In this document: piece by piece, positions 1 through 39,300 of the stretch
Position numbering within the stretch: the stretch's first letter is position 1
Layout of the letters: every line of letters starts with the position of its first letter
Source of the DNA: Tubulanus polymorphus
Lineage: Eukaryota; Nemertea; Palaeonemertea; Tubulaniformes; Tubulanidae
Reading direction: 5' to 3'
DNA: 60,000 nucleotides
Assembly: GCF_964204645.1 (NCBI RefSeq)
Contig: NC_134027.1
Coordinates: 11,770,485 to 11,830,484 of the forward strand
Translations under genes and position numbers: made by a program
The notes under the pieces: model-generated
What the model saw: the letters and a program-made list of their open reading frames with translations, nothing else
What the model was told of the DNA's origin: nothing
The model's database searches: none

Positions 1-1699
1 GAGTATGTTGTTTTACTGTTTGCTTTATTCCTTTGTCTAATACTGATATTGTCATATATTACATATATGCTGCATTAAGGCTTATCAGGAAATTTGAATT
101 TGCTATTTACTAGAAACGAACAATATTGACAAGAAGACTGATGAGTATTTGAACCCTGCATTGACGACGAAACCAGTGACTGATGGCTTACACCACTCAG
201 CTGCTGCTACGCTTTTGCAACAATACTGAACTAAACACAATGTTGAATTGTTGAATATGGAGCCTTGCTTAGGCATATCATAATTACGAAATTTTGTTAA
301 AATTGTAAAATTGTAAATGTTACGATACCTATGTAAGTGATACCTCGTTTCTCCCCATCGACCGGGTGTCACCTTCTTAATAAAGTTTGTAATCAGCTAA
401 TTTCTATAACTGCCAGGTCTGTTATTGTTAGCCTGATCACTATTTTTTCAAAAGTCATGTACAGGGTAGACAGGCAGCCGGCCGGGTCAACTTCTAAGCT
501 CAACAGAAAAGAGAAACAAGGTAGCCTAATGACAAGAAAATTACCGAAAAATTACACAAATTTATGGAATAAGCAGAGGAAATATCCGTCAACTGCTGGC
601 CTCGAAAAGACATAGCGCTCAAACTCCTTGGCGGTCAAACTGTTTCGAGACACTTCATATAGCTGTTCAAATGTAACAAAATATTCTACAGCTAAGAAAT
701 AATTCATAGAAATTGCTACGATTCTAATTACATAAATATATCTATATACAACCACAGTAAACACATACCTTTCCCTTGCTACAAGATAGTCTCGCATTCG
801 CACATGCTCTCGTACATGCTCCATTTCTCTGCAAAATTTATCGCGAAATATTCTCTGACCTGATGAGTTTAAACTACCGATTAATTTGTGTTAATCTATA
901 TACGAACTCCTTCAAAACGTTATTTCAAAACTTTTTTCATACCCTAATTATTATCCAATTCAATTTGGTGTCAAATTATTCAACAATTATCTAAAATTTT
1001 TTCGTTTAATAAAGATTTGGAAATGATACAATCTATTATCCGCAGCACATTAAAAAAATATGCTTAGTATGGCAATCTCAAATCTAGATACATCTATGGT
1101 ACATTTATCTTAATTTTAGTAATACAATGTAATAATACACTTTCAATATGATTAAAGAAAACATTGGAACACGTAGAAAAATTTACGAAGAATAAAATTG
1201 AAATTCGATTAATCCGATGAAAAAACAATTCAAAACGTAGTATGCACGAATTAAAAAGTTTCAAGGCGATGATCTAAATACCTGCTGCAGACGTACGATA
1301 TCGACAAGATCGAAATGCATTATTTCTATAGATAAACTATTCCACTAACAGTATCTATCAATCATTACACACAATGAAATCTCTAAGCATGCAGTAATAT
1401 CATACAACTAATCTAACTAAATCTAAACACTCACTTTCTATGAATTTCATAAATACATCTCACAAAAATCAAACTAAAAGAATGATTCAAAAAACTTGTC
1501 ACTCTAATTACGAAAATCGCTAACGAAGATATTAATTGACATTGTGTGTTTAATCATTACTGTATCAATGTTGAGTGAATTTTACATGTGATTCTATAGG
1601 AAAAATGAGGCACGAAAAATGTACTAAATTCCTCTATGAAAATCAGTGATAACTAACCAAACTACTAGGGGTAAGCCTTATAAATTCATAGACACTACC

Positions 1700-2530
1700 T
1701 CCATTAAAGATGATCACCGCCTTAATCCCCTATGACATCATCAATTGCCTGCCAGTGATGGCATCTTTTTGTAACCACCCCATTCTAAATTACGTAACGA
1801 TCAAAATACAAATCACTCGCAGGCAATTTAATGATACCTCAAGACAGGGATGTTTCCAGGGGGTCTTACGGAACTTCAGAATTTTGAGTGCCTTTTTATG
1901 AAAAGGGCACAATCTTGTGGAAAGATAATCTATAACGGGAAATTTCTGTAAAACAAAGGCACAAAAAGGTTGAAAATTTTGGTAAAAAGATAGAATGCCT
2001 TTTTATGTAATAATTTGCCATAGAAAAAATTCGGTTTAGAAACTATGGTAAGACCAAATCAGATCTTGCCCCTGAATTTGCCCCTAGTGGATTCAGGCGA
2101 TAGCCACCTTTGAAAGACAGGCTTCTAGATTTATCATCTACTGAAGTAATCTGTGAAAAAAACTAAACATGATCAAAAGTCTGACACTAAAATGCTTAAC
2201 CCTGACGAATCAAGCCTCCAAAATGGTATCTGAATCATTACAGTTTCAGAAAACCCAACCTTCAGGTACAGTTATCTATTTAAGATACTAAAACGCTAAA
2301 CATGAACTAATGAACGTAAAAAATGTAACAAAATAAAATTGTGTGACCATTCGTATTTTTCTGTATAGTAAGTCCATAATGGAAAAAGATGGCTACCTTT
2401 TAAATCCCCTATAACATCATCAAATAGCCTACCAGTACTGATCAGATATTTTCACTAGCTCCAATTACGTGAAGGTCATTCGAAAAAAATGTCAAAGGGG
2501 ATTTAGAGGAGGCTATCTTTTATGAAAAGG
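1700..2530 (+). repeat. Two diverged direct repeat units (~1700-1910 and ~2385-2530)
   Basis: Both units carry AAATCCCCTATRACATCATC-type sequence, then CCTRCCAGT, an ATTACGT segment and an end reading TTTTATGAAAAGG. The first holds short extra copies of GCCTTTTTATG (about 1889 and 1998). No terminal repeats were found, so the element type is unknown. Confidence 0.5.
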
Positions 2531-2817
2531 TTTATTGTACAATGGCCTTAGATAGGACGTATAAACTAGACGTCCTTGGATAGATCATGTATACAAATGT
2601 CAGTGTTGTAAACCTCTTTAATTATGTATGAACTCATAAACAAATGATTCTGAAATAAGTTATCAACAGCAAAGATTCCGATAATTGCCTAGGTATGGAG
2701 ACTGTGCCACAAAATATTGATCATCAGTCCCCAATAAAAGAATGAATGTTCAGAGCAATATGTTCAGTTTGAACATCAAAATACATGAGGATGCATCACG
2801 AGGAAATGGGATAGGGT

Positions 2818-2880
2818 TTGTGCTGTAGCTGAGTACGCGATGCCATCATCTTTGAATCCCAACTGAGGGAGGATAGCTGA
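2818..2880 (+). repeat. SINE-like fragment (tRNA-like B-box region)
   Basis: Shares GCGATGCCAT, TTTGAATCCC and GAGGGAGGATAG with 8065-8101. The TTTGAATCCC segment resembles a pol III B box. The two copies are short and diverged, and I see no complete A box. Confidence 0.3.
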
Positions 2881-3401
2881 AAAAAGATCCTATTCAGTGC
2901 GGGGAACAATATCACATTAAATTTGTTGGAATAGGCCTAATTTTTGTCAAGTGCATGATCATACGTGAAAACTACTCAATTTACTTATTGATGATAATAC
3001 CTCATATAAATACGGAGTGTAGTAATACTAAGCAGTTTAAGAGGGCTGCTTTTCGTATATAGGTAAAACAGAGAAAAATGATAACATAGGTAAAATTAAT
3101 ACTGAACAACAATACCCGGTACTGATACAAGACATTATATCAAACAGTAAATGAAATGTTACACTAAACAATGTTACACTATGTTCACAATGAAAAGTGA
3201 CTAAAAACAACAGAGCCCAGTTACACGCTTAAATTAAACTCAAAAACTTTGTTTCAGTTGCTATCAAGTTATTTTCATTATTTCAACAAGCTCAATATGA
3301 AAACTCAATCGTTTAAACATTTTGACTGCCGCACTTCGGTATTAGAATGCCCTTGCTAAAATACCAATAGGCCTGCATTGAAAAAAGCCGTAGACGACAA
3401 C

Positions 3402-3727
3402 GGTTCTTGGGCTCTAGCTCGATCTCCGAGATTACCATGCGTTAGTCCGCATTGCATTTTATGTTGAATCTAGGGCAATAGATGAATTTTGTCAAGGCAA
3501 CTTTTTAAATTTCAACCCGTTCCTCATTTATGAGGTCATCTTCAAGGTAATGTTGTTGGTTTTAGGGCCTAGTTATGTCGCTAGGTGGCGCATTGGGCCC
3601 ATTCTTTGCACTACACAACTAGACCCCAATTAACATTGTACCCAAGTTTAAAACTACATCTACCCACAATCAACTACGCGAAAGACAGACAGTATGAGAA
3701 TAAGGTTCTTACAGAAGCCCAAGAACC
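3402..3727. repeat. TIR element, GTTCTYGGGCT family, copy A
   Basis: Left end GGTTCTTGGGCT and right end AGCCCAAGAACC form a perfect 12 bp inverted repeat. The interior (ACCATGCGTTAGT, CTAGGGCAATAG, GAGGTCATCTTCAAGG, GGTGGCGCATTGGG, CACAACTAGACCC, ACCCAAGTTT) is shared with copies at 14711-15000 and 32253-32547. No transposase; a ~300 bp MITE. Confidence 0.75.
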
Positions 3728-4284
3728 AACAAATCTAAGAAATCAAAACATCCCTACTACCGTGTACATATTATAAGATTGTAGTTCCATGTTGAATTGA
3801 TACATTGTAGTACTGATTAGCAACTGGCTTGACCTCCATTGTTGGATAACCCGAGGATACTCGGCAGTCAAAGTGTTTTAAGCTTGATATTTCGAAATTA
3901 AACTGGGCCCAGGGACCAGAATTCACTGCTTGCGCTTAGTTAACCTTATGGTTTTCTAAAAAAAACCTATGCGCAGAAAGCTTTCGTGAATATTTGGCCC
4001 CTGGTCGTGTTGCGCACTGATCGGGCGAGTCCAAAGCAAACGTGAAGGGAGCGTCATCGTCGCACGCATGCACGAAGAATCAAATACGCAGAAAGCACGG
4101 AACGAAAAAACGAGAGAAAAATAATTACACAAGTTGAGGATTCAGGCTGGCAATAAGACTTTTCACATCCACTGATGACCTGCGCCTGTTACATACAATA
4201 GTTATGCGTGTATAACATATACGAATTATCTTCAATTACAGCGAGTGAATCACTCAGAAATGTCGAATCCTTTTTCATTTGTAA

Positions 4285-4974
4285 CCCTTTGAGGACAATG
4301 CAGCATGTAAGTACACTCAAGGCCAATGTTTGACTGGAGAGTCTGCTCTTACAAAATATCGTTTCATGATAGAAATCCTCCGGTTTGCGTTTGATAACCA
4401 CCCTAGAATCTTTAGCCACGTTTAGCCTTGTGTGATCGCGGCATTTGATGCATGTAAGTACATTCAAGGCTAATGTTACCGGAGCGTCTGCTCATACAAA
4501 ACGTTGTTCCATGAAAGAACCAACCTAGAATCTATGGTGGTTATCTAGAGAAATTCTGTTCTATTCTTTGCGATACAATGCTTGTAGCGAATCTACAAGA
4601 ATTTCGCCATAATGCTATCGTTTTAATATCAAATCATTGAGATTGTGGCCTTTAGATGGTCAACAAAGGAATTATCAGTTGCAGTATCCTGTATTTATAT
4701 ATCCTCAAAATGCTCATTTAAGATGCTGAAAGTGTTTTGATAGGGTTCGGGACCAAGATGAATATTTTCTTGAGAAAAAGAACGTTTGCAAATGTCCATA
4801 ATGTTTCTGAATTGGTGGAAAGTGACAATTTCTTTTGAAATTCGTATTAAGTGCCAATGAATTACTTTATTTTTGAAAATAAAGATAAAAGCATTATGAT
4901 ATAAAACTAAAGATAAAATAATTAAGTCAGGCCTGTAGGGCATCGATTTTATAACAAAGTCAGTCCTCAAAGGG
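4285..4974. repeat. piggyBac-like MITE, ~690 bp
   Basis: CCCTTTGAGGAC at the left and GTCCTCAAAGGG at the right are a perfect 12 bp TIR, flanked by TTAA on the right (4975-4978) and GTAA on the left. TTAA targets and CCCTTT ends are typical of piggyBac-type elements. The left half contains two ~140 bp tandem units (from ~4303 and ~4450), both beginning GCATGTAAGTACA. No transposase reading frame. Confidence 0.75.
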
Positions 4975-6192
4975 TTAATCGGTTTTAAAACATGCACCCT
5001 CTATCTAACACAGGTCACCCTTACGATCTCTTAAGAGATTGCTAGGTTGCTGATCAGCTGCCAACTTGAGCGCTGTTGCAACTGCACTACAAACAATCGG
5101 TGATCCTGTCGAACTTGGTTCAACAGTCGAGTTCAACAGACTTTTTAAAAGAAACCCACCTGAATTCCAGGTAAGTGCCCACCCTGCCTAGGCTTTTGCT
5201 GAGCACACGTGGATCAGTTGAGTTCTATCTGCATGAGATATGAGTGCTTGTAAGCTGATACGTAGTGTGACCTGGGTTAGGGATAGTGCTATGCTATACA
5301 ATTAGGTTGGATGGAAATCCTATATTTTTGAAGTTGAAGAAATCAAGTTAATTCAACCTTTTCCAGTGCGGGCTAGGTTTTTGCCATATGTCTGGGGCCT
5401 TTTAGAACATTCGAATTTTGCATCGACGAACTATCTATCATTTCAATTTAACCCAGGATATTTAAATCTTTAACTGGGATATAATCCGTCAGGGTTTTAA
5501 GTAAACATTGACATGGCAACATGATGTAGGAACTTAAAACTCAGCTTTATTAAAGCTGTGCGTACATCAGACTAGCAGCTAATCAGTCATGAGTGAGGCC
5601 AGGCAATTGTGGTAACTGCATGTAGCGTGTCACCAATCTCAAGACCGTGCCCATACACCGCTGCAACTGGGATGAGTTATCTAAAAATATCAAGGGCATG
5701 CCAAGGCCAAGTGTCATTTTGGCGTCCTGACCATCAGTTGCACCATTTGTTGTCAATGATGGGGTCGCACATCAGGTGACATCACCTGATCCAAGTACAA
5801 ACAGTTACCGAAAAGTAGACCCTGAGCAACTGGCCGCAACTGCAGACAGATTGTATCTTCTCTGTGGCAAGCTTGCGCACATCGATAGGTTCAAGCAACT
5901 GATTGTATGCCGCCAGTCCCTTTCGTATGGCGAAAACTGCCTTGCAACTAGCTACCTTTCTAGTTATCTTAATTCACTGGCGTTACAATATGGAAAACTG
6001 ATATGGTTGGAGTGGCCATACAGGACAGGAGAGAAAAAGGTTAAAACAGGAAGTGGATAACCATCTCGTTCCCTGTAACAATTATCTAAAAAAAAGCTTT
6101 GCATCAACTTCAATTTCGTAAATGTTATAAAAATCATGTAAAGCATTCGAACAAACAAAATAACGATATCAAAGAATGCAGAAACATGCTCA

Positions 6193-32978
<26,786 letters not shown>

Positions 32979-33160
32979 CGTGGTGTAGGCCTATGTATTT
33001 ATCTAAAACTAAACCATATTAACCAGTAAATATTCAAAACCATTCGTACAATCACCGCACAAAAACAGGCTGACCCTATCAAATTTCCTGAGGATTTGTC
33101 TTTTGTGATGTGATTAGGCCTAATAAATCGAGTTAAATCCCAGGTCCAAGTTTCACAAAT

Positions 33161-33240
33161 TAGGGGTCCAGAGACCATGCCCAATTGATGAAATGCTTGA
33201 GAATTTAAATATTCAACACCCACTAGTCAACAAATACAGT
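33161..33240 (+). mobile_element. Pearl/HINE-like 5' fragment P6
   Basis: Reads TTAGGGGTCCAGAGACCATG, then GCTTGAGAATTTAAATATTC and AACACCCACTAG, the first ~80 bases of P1 and P2. It lies 180 bp upstream of the WDR7 start codon. Confidence 0.55.
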
Positions 33241-33797
33241 AAATCAATCGAAACATGTTTAAATGATGTTTTACATGAGAGTAGAGTTTGTCTTTTTTGT
33301 GAAACTGAACCAGGAGCTTAGGGGTTCGAAGTTGCAACTGGGCTAAAACCAGCCCCTAGATGATAGGGCTTCTGATAATTAGCTTATAACCGCGTAAGCG
33401 TCATATCATTTTAAGACGAATTGCTTTTATCGGTCATATAGCCCTTAGGTAGTGATATTTACATGATCCCATCAGGTTCAATAATCCCTGTCAGAGGGAA
33501 GACGATCCAAATTAACACAGGTTTCAGATCATTTGGATTCACAAGCAATTCTGTATCTGTATATGTTGGTCGCGACATTCACATATGACATTAACGGTGA
33601 TGAGAGGGTAGAGCAGCATGGTTACTGATCGAATTTAGCCTACCCCTTAGGGGCAGCAGATATTTTATAAGGGGTGGCTGATTTTCAGAGGGTTGGATGT
33701 AAAAATCAGGAAGGTGGCCGCACCTCTTAAACCTGCTGTGGAGAACACTACAAGAGTTGGAATATTCTATCGAGCAAGGAATTAATGGGCTGCTGCT

Positions 33798-34190
33798 GAT
33801 AATACGCAGCGGCTACTCGTACGGATTACTCTGGAGGCAATTCGGAACTAGGATCTTTACGCTAATAACTGTCGCTGATTAACGCTGCGCATGCGTACAG
33901 AGGTGCGCGACTTAGAAAATTCAAGGAAAGTGTGGAGAATAGAGAGAGAAAAATAGAGCGGATCGAGCGTGACTCGAACCCGGGTCAGTAAATTACTAGC
34001 GCAGCATCATACCACTAGACCACCGAGCTCGCTGACAAGTCGGCCAAATGTTTTAACTACATATAGCCCCACCTTACCCTAACCCTATCCCTTCCCGTAA
34101 GAACCAGAGTAATCCCTACAGGTGCGTACGAATAGCCTACGGAATTATTCGTACGGGTCCGAAAGAGTAGCCACTCCGCTGATAATAACC
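33798..34190. repeat. TIR element with internal tRNA-like segment
   Basis: GGCTACTCGTAC plus GGATTACTCTGG (33811-33834) are mirrored by CCAGAGTAATCC (34104-34115) and GTACGAATAGCC (34125-34136); outer GATAAT / ATTATC-type sequence extends the arms. Between the arms is the tRNA-like segment 33958-34033. Confidence 0.55.
33958..34033 (-). repeat. tRNA-like (SINE-type) sequence, not a functional tRNA
   Basis: On the minus strand an A-box match TGGTCTAGTGG (34022-34012) and a B-box-like GGTTCGAGTCA lie ~45 bp apart, as in tRNAs or tRNA-derived SINEs. The T-stem does not pair (CCGGG against CACGC) and no good anticodon stem forms, so it is a decayed tRNA-derived sequence. Confidence 0.5.
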
Positions 34191-35759
34191 TCATCATCAC
34201 CATCATCTTCTAACTAACTATTCAGATTTCTACACAGATTTCTTTAGGAAGGATACCAAAAGGAGAGGGTATATATGACTTGCTTTTATCGAACATCTAA
34301 GATTTGAATAGGCCTTATTGACAAGCCACTGGGCCACTGACTGCTACCAAATGATTATTCAATCCTAAAAAAAATCTATTGGGAGGTGATCTGTGATATG
34401 ATGGTCAATCGAATCCTTGATTTTTCAGTTACCTTTCAATCCCACGCCACAAATTTATTTACTATCAATATTCTAACGTTACAACGGACCGGTGTTTGCA
34501 AGTAACTAAACAAGCAGCGCAGACATGATCGATTCTAAAGGGAGAATTTTGACAGATTTGACATCCAGACCATATCGGATTCATAAATTTATGTACGAAA
34601 CGAACAACACCCGGAAGTAAATGGTAGCGTAACCTAGCGCTACAAGAAATAGATCATGCATTTGATGGACGTGGGATTCCCTTATAGTAGAGGGTTCGAT
34701 TGTCAATCGTTGAGAATGATGGAACTTAGCGTTTTACTAGTATCGAACTAAGATTTGAATTGCTATAGAGTAAATATCGCCAATATCGCGCATGGATATA
34801 CAATATAAGGATATCGGGAACTCGGGAATAGGATACGGATTTAACCCATGGTATGTATAATTATCGTATCAAGTAATGGACTCGGAGCCAGATTATTTGT
34901 ACGATTAACTGGTTTAAAGGCTGAATTTTTCCAAAGAAAATTTGCAATTGTTTCCTTTTCATTTATTGCTTCCGAGTGCTTTCTTGATTTGGTTTATTTT
35001 CTTCTAAAACAATAGATAAGGTTTCTTAAAATTAGTAGAATTGATCTATGTCCGAATTTTAGGGTTACCCAAATGAGGAAGTGCCGAAAAACAACAAAAT
35101 GTAAGTTGACTAATTTATAGAAATTGATTAATTGCATATTCTTTCTCGCAAAAGGCTCCGAAGTTTATCATTAATTTAATCAATCTATGCCTTATTCACA
35201 TGTATGGCTCGTCGATCAAGTGTATAATATGCTGTCACTTTTAGAAAATTTACTTCCTTTCCCATCCAGACCAATCCAAAAATCCATCCCATTCCCCAGG
35301 GCAGACTCTTACACGTTGCTGCCAACCATTCTGATGTTTCTGTTACTGTTCTGAAAAATTGTGTGAAAATACGGCGTGCTGTTTTTAGAAAATTGTTATG
35401 GATTTTTATTCATCTCATGGGGGCCTGAAAAAAAGTTTTTGACCCCAGTATCGTACTATAAGTTTAGGGCCTATATAAAAAGACGTTTTAGATATAGTGG
35501 GGTAAAAAACTTTTTGTGTCAGGTCCCTGTGATTCACCTAAGAATTCTGACAGATTTAGACACAATAGACGATCCAAACTTGTTCTTCATTAAGACTTTA
35601 ATCGTTTGAACAATTTCCGTATCAGCATCATCAGTGGAAGCTTTCCGTGCAAGGCTCCATTGTTACTAACCCTGTGCAGCAACCCTGTCACCCACTGTCC
35701 ACAAGCCAAAATTGGCCACTGATGGTGAATCATATTCCAGATTCAAGACCTGAGATACC

Positions 35760-35895
35760 CAAGACATATTGCGGCCCCGAAAACTGGCCCTGTCTGATCT
35801 GAGATAGCTGACAAACGGCCATTAATCAGTCTATTTTTGCACATTTTTGAACATGTCTGAAATTTTCAATGGTAATTTTGAAGGCACTGGCCCTT
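35760..35895 (-). mobile_element. Pearl/HINE-like fragment P7, minus orientation
   Basis: On the minus strand it reads CTTCAAAATTACCATTG, then GACAGGGCCAGTTTTCGGG and GTCTTGGG, matching the region before the microsatellite of P1 and P2. It is the only copy in this orientation and lies ~200 bp upstream of the PLCG start codon. Confidence 0.45.
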
Positions 35896-36095
35896 TTTAA
35901 TTAACCACCCATGTGCCTAATCTGGTACGGGCCAAAAAGTGCGCGATCTCGGCTTAGATGTTACATCTTGGAAACCTGGATTCATAGCCATCGAATTAAA
36001 AATATGCGATATTTTTCAGGTTGATCGACAGCCGTTTATTCGAGTTCATCAATTAAAATCTGCGCGATAATCGTATCGAAAACCAGACTGTCGCG

Positions 36096-36384
36096 ATGGC
36101 GATGCCGGCTGCAGCTTCGAGTTTCGCGTCATCGTCGCCTTCGACGTCGGCCGGCTCGATCGGATCTGTCGGAGGAAGTAGAAAGTGTTCGTCGTCGTCG
36201 AGACTATCAAACGGCGGTTCGTACGACAGCATGCATTACATACGACGTCGCCTCGAACAGGGCGCGTTGATGACGAAATTCAACGTGCGAAAGAAACCGG
36301 AACGTTGGCTCATTAAAGTGATCCTCGAAACGCGACAGCTCATTTGGATATCGGGTCCGCAGGCGCGTCGACACGACGGCCAAG
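36096..36384 (+). CDS. PLCG1: PLCG exon 1 (start; Ser-rich leader, PH start)
   Basis: Residues 1-96; donor GTAAAT, ends phase 1. The ATG at 36096 follows an in-frame TAA at 36054; a second ATG lies two codons in. Residues 1-45 are Ser/Ala/Gly-rich, then [19 protein letters not shown] and [10 protein letters not shown] match the PH domain of the family (VGTVMTLFYSKKSQRPER, KLETRQITW). CpG-rich. Confidence 0.9.
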
Positions 36385-39300
36385 GTAAATATTTTCTTTG
36401 TTTTGACAGGCGTGCTCGACGATGCGCTTTTGCGAACTAGTCCTATAGCCTTTCATATGACCATATCTTTGAAAAATATAAGTTTGAGTTTAAAACCCAC
36501 ATGAAGAGTGAATTTTTTTATCAAAAACACACCTAACGATGATCTCTGGTGTGAGTTCAAAATTTTGCATCTAATAGAATAATTGACATCAACAGACTAT
36601 TTCAATTAGGCCTATTGCCCTTAGCTATAGGGCATGCTTAGGAACTGAGGTGATAAATTTCCAATATCCAATAACCTACACAATAGACCCATACTTGATA
36701 ATATTCTTGGCCGCCTCTTTCAGCAACCTATTGCAGAGCTACCAAGTGCCCTTGATTTTCTTCTTTCTTTAAGCCTCTAGAGTTGTTACTCTTTTTGCTG
36801 GAGAAATACTGATTTGATGTGAACAGAAATATGAAAGGTGTTATCTCGAAGTTGTTACCCCCTCCCCCTTGATTACTGATAACTTAGCAAATTCTCGTTC
36901 GTATTTCAATGAAAATGTTCCTCAAAACCTGCCAACTTAAAGCCCTGAAAAGCAGAAGCACTTTCCAGATGTTGACAGGCCTGGCATTACTTTGGTTCGA
37001 TCATGGACCCTTTATCCATGGTTTGATAAATATCCATTTGAAATTGGAAGCTCCTTTGAATGTCAAGATGTCAAAATTTCGAGCTGCACATTAAGTACAC
37101 AGGCCTGGAGGGGTTCTGACAATATTCAAACATGTCTTAGCATATCGCGGGATAGGTGTATCACAGATTTACCTGCTTCAATATAGGTGAAATGTTATTT
37201 TACCGATATGGGCAGTGATGTTCCTAATACCGGTAGCTAAATCTCATGTGTGGCTGGATGACCAGAAGATTTCTTATGGACTCTTACCCATGTCGTCACT
37301 AGCTCGCTTGCTTAATTGCTCGTTAACACGATTAGCTATATCCTTGTATTGAGTTCGAAACTTAAACGCGATTGCAAAACATCTCGGTTTGTTTCATTAT
37401 TGGTTACGATTTGAGCCTTAGCGATGTATTTGAGCAAGGAACATAGTATCGGCACTTTATTCATACACGTAGGCAGATGACTTTTCATGTTTAGCAAACA
37501 GGTTCATCAGTTTATCATGTAGTATTCCCAGACTTCAAAAGTTATGAACTGAAAAGAATTGAGAAATTGTCATCCAAATTACTCCAACTAAACTTTCATC
37601 AAAGAAAGATAGTAAGTATCTTTTAGTGGTGAGAATTCCATGTCGATGCGCGGCGTAGTTTGCGAGTTATTAGCTGTGGGACTTCACCCATCTTGAGATT
37701 ATTGATGAACAAACAGATGCGCAATAATTTGCAAACACTGGAAATTTGAAACGTGCGCTGTTTTGGGATACTCATTTAGCCATTTAGACAATCATGCAAG
37801 GGGCCGACTCGGGGATCGTGAAACCTTTAGGGCCTACAGTGCGCAGTTCTCTACTGGCAGTATGACTGATTTGGTGATAATCAAAGGCTTTGATACAGTT
37901 TTTTTTTTTCATCAAATTATTAGATTTAAGAATTCGAGTTCTTTCCAGGTGTGAAGCTATAATGTATTAGTTTGACTTGTTAAATCCTGTCTCATGACTT
38001 CTGTGTTCACTTTTGTGTGAAGTTTGGAATGCATTGCTATATTCTGGCAATTAGATTTTACTTCCCGGTTCACGAAAGCCTTTGTTCACAACAAAAATAT
38101 AAATAAACTGTTTCAGCTCGTTTTATGTCATTTTCTCTCAGGGTCTATTGAAATTACGAACATTATGTTGTTGAGGCTAAAATTACCATAATCTTTCTTT
38201 GGCAGATCCAAGAATTTTTTAATAGGCCCTAAAATCCGAGGCCTACACTAATACATATACTTGGTACGAGTTCATGAGTGCTGTAGATGCAAAAAAGTCT
38301 TTAAAGAGGTTTTGGGGTCCCCGAAGAAAATTTTGAAAAAATGGACAATTTTCTGAGCATCTAGAGTGATTCTAATCACTAAGGTTATTCTAATCAATAA
38401 TTTGCCTCTGTAGGGCCTATGTGTAACTTTCTTAAGCCAGGTTTTGAAAATGTTATCGTGGCGAAATATAAGGGGGGCTGAGCCTCTCAGGCCCCCTTGG
38501 ATCCGCCCTGTACACTTATAGGAAGCGCTAGCATTGGAATATTTTTATGAAAGTGAACAAAAGGGCAAAACACTGTAATCTAGAATTCGTTCTTAAAAAA
38601 TGAATATTCCCGAAGGAAAGCGTTGTAATTTGTTTCTCGTTACGGTTTAAACACGTTTCAGGCTCTGGATATCGTTTGTTGGATGGTACAGGTAAATTGA
38701 AAAAAAAATGGTGTTGTGACTTCATTATAGAGTCGTGGTTTTATCAATAATCAGTTCGCTCTATCATCAGTCAACGTAGGAAATCGATTGCTGACAAATT
38801 ATTTTCTTAATCAGACGGAGCGGCGTCATTTGTCACTTCATGATACGATCGAGTTGAGGGTGTTGTTTCTAATCGATGGTGTGGTCCGTTTATTTTTGTG
38901 GTATCTAATTTTGTTGTTGTTGTCTAATATGTGTACATTGTGTAATTTACTGGTGTCAATAAAGAATGAATTGAATTGGTTATCCTCTACGTACAGCCCT
39001 CTGTACAGCTGCTGCTGTACATTCTTAGAAATGAGGTCACATTCTGAGACCCAATGTCCTGTATTCTGAACAATTTTGTGATGCCGTCTATCGCGCCAGA
39101 GCAACGCTACGGGGATAGCTTCCGAGTGGTAATGTGACCTTAATTCTCAGTTCAAATTTCATAAATTTCACAATTGATCAACGTCCTTGACCTCAGCAAT
39201 GGGTCAGTTACATGCTAGGATGTCGGTTTTAGGTGTAAAAATTGAGCATGGTTTAGGACTTTCAATTGATATTCCTAAATTCCGATCATTTGGCCATTTG

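Larger units (their letters stand above)
32979..36095. promoter_or_regulatory. Divergent WDR7-PLCG intergenic region with candidate promoters
   Basis: The two start codons face away from each other across 3.1 kb. CCGGAAGTAA at 34611-34620 is an ETS-type site common in broadly expressed animal promoters. A possible acceptor TTTTTCAG ending at 36020 suggests an upstream untranslated PLCG exon, and ACATAG before the WDR7 ATG suggests the same there. In-frame TAA at 36054-36056 bounds the PLCG frame. Transcription starts cannot be placed from sequence alone. Confidence 0.4.

Noticed and set aside
5776-6060. 94-residue plus-strand frame with no stop
   Set aside because: Resembles no family I know and has no splice or repeat support; lies in WDR7 intron 17.
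33958-34033. A functional tRNA gene on the minus strand
   Set aside because: Box A and box B fit, but the T-stem and anticodon stem do not pair; better explained as a tRNA-derived repeat.
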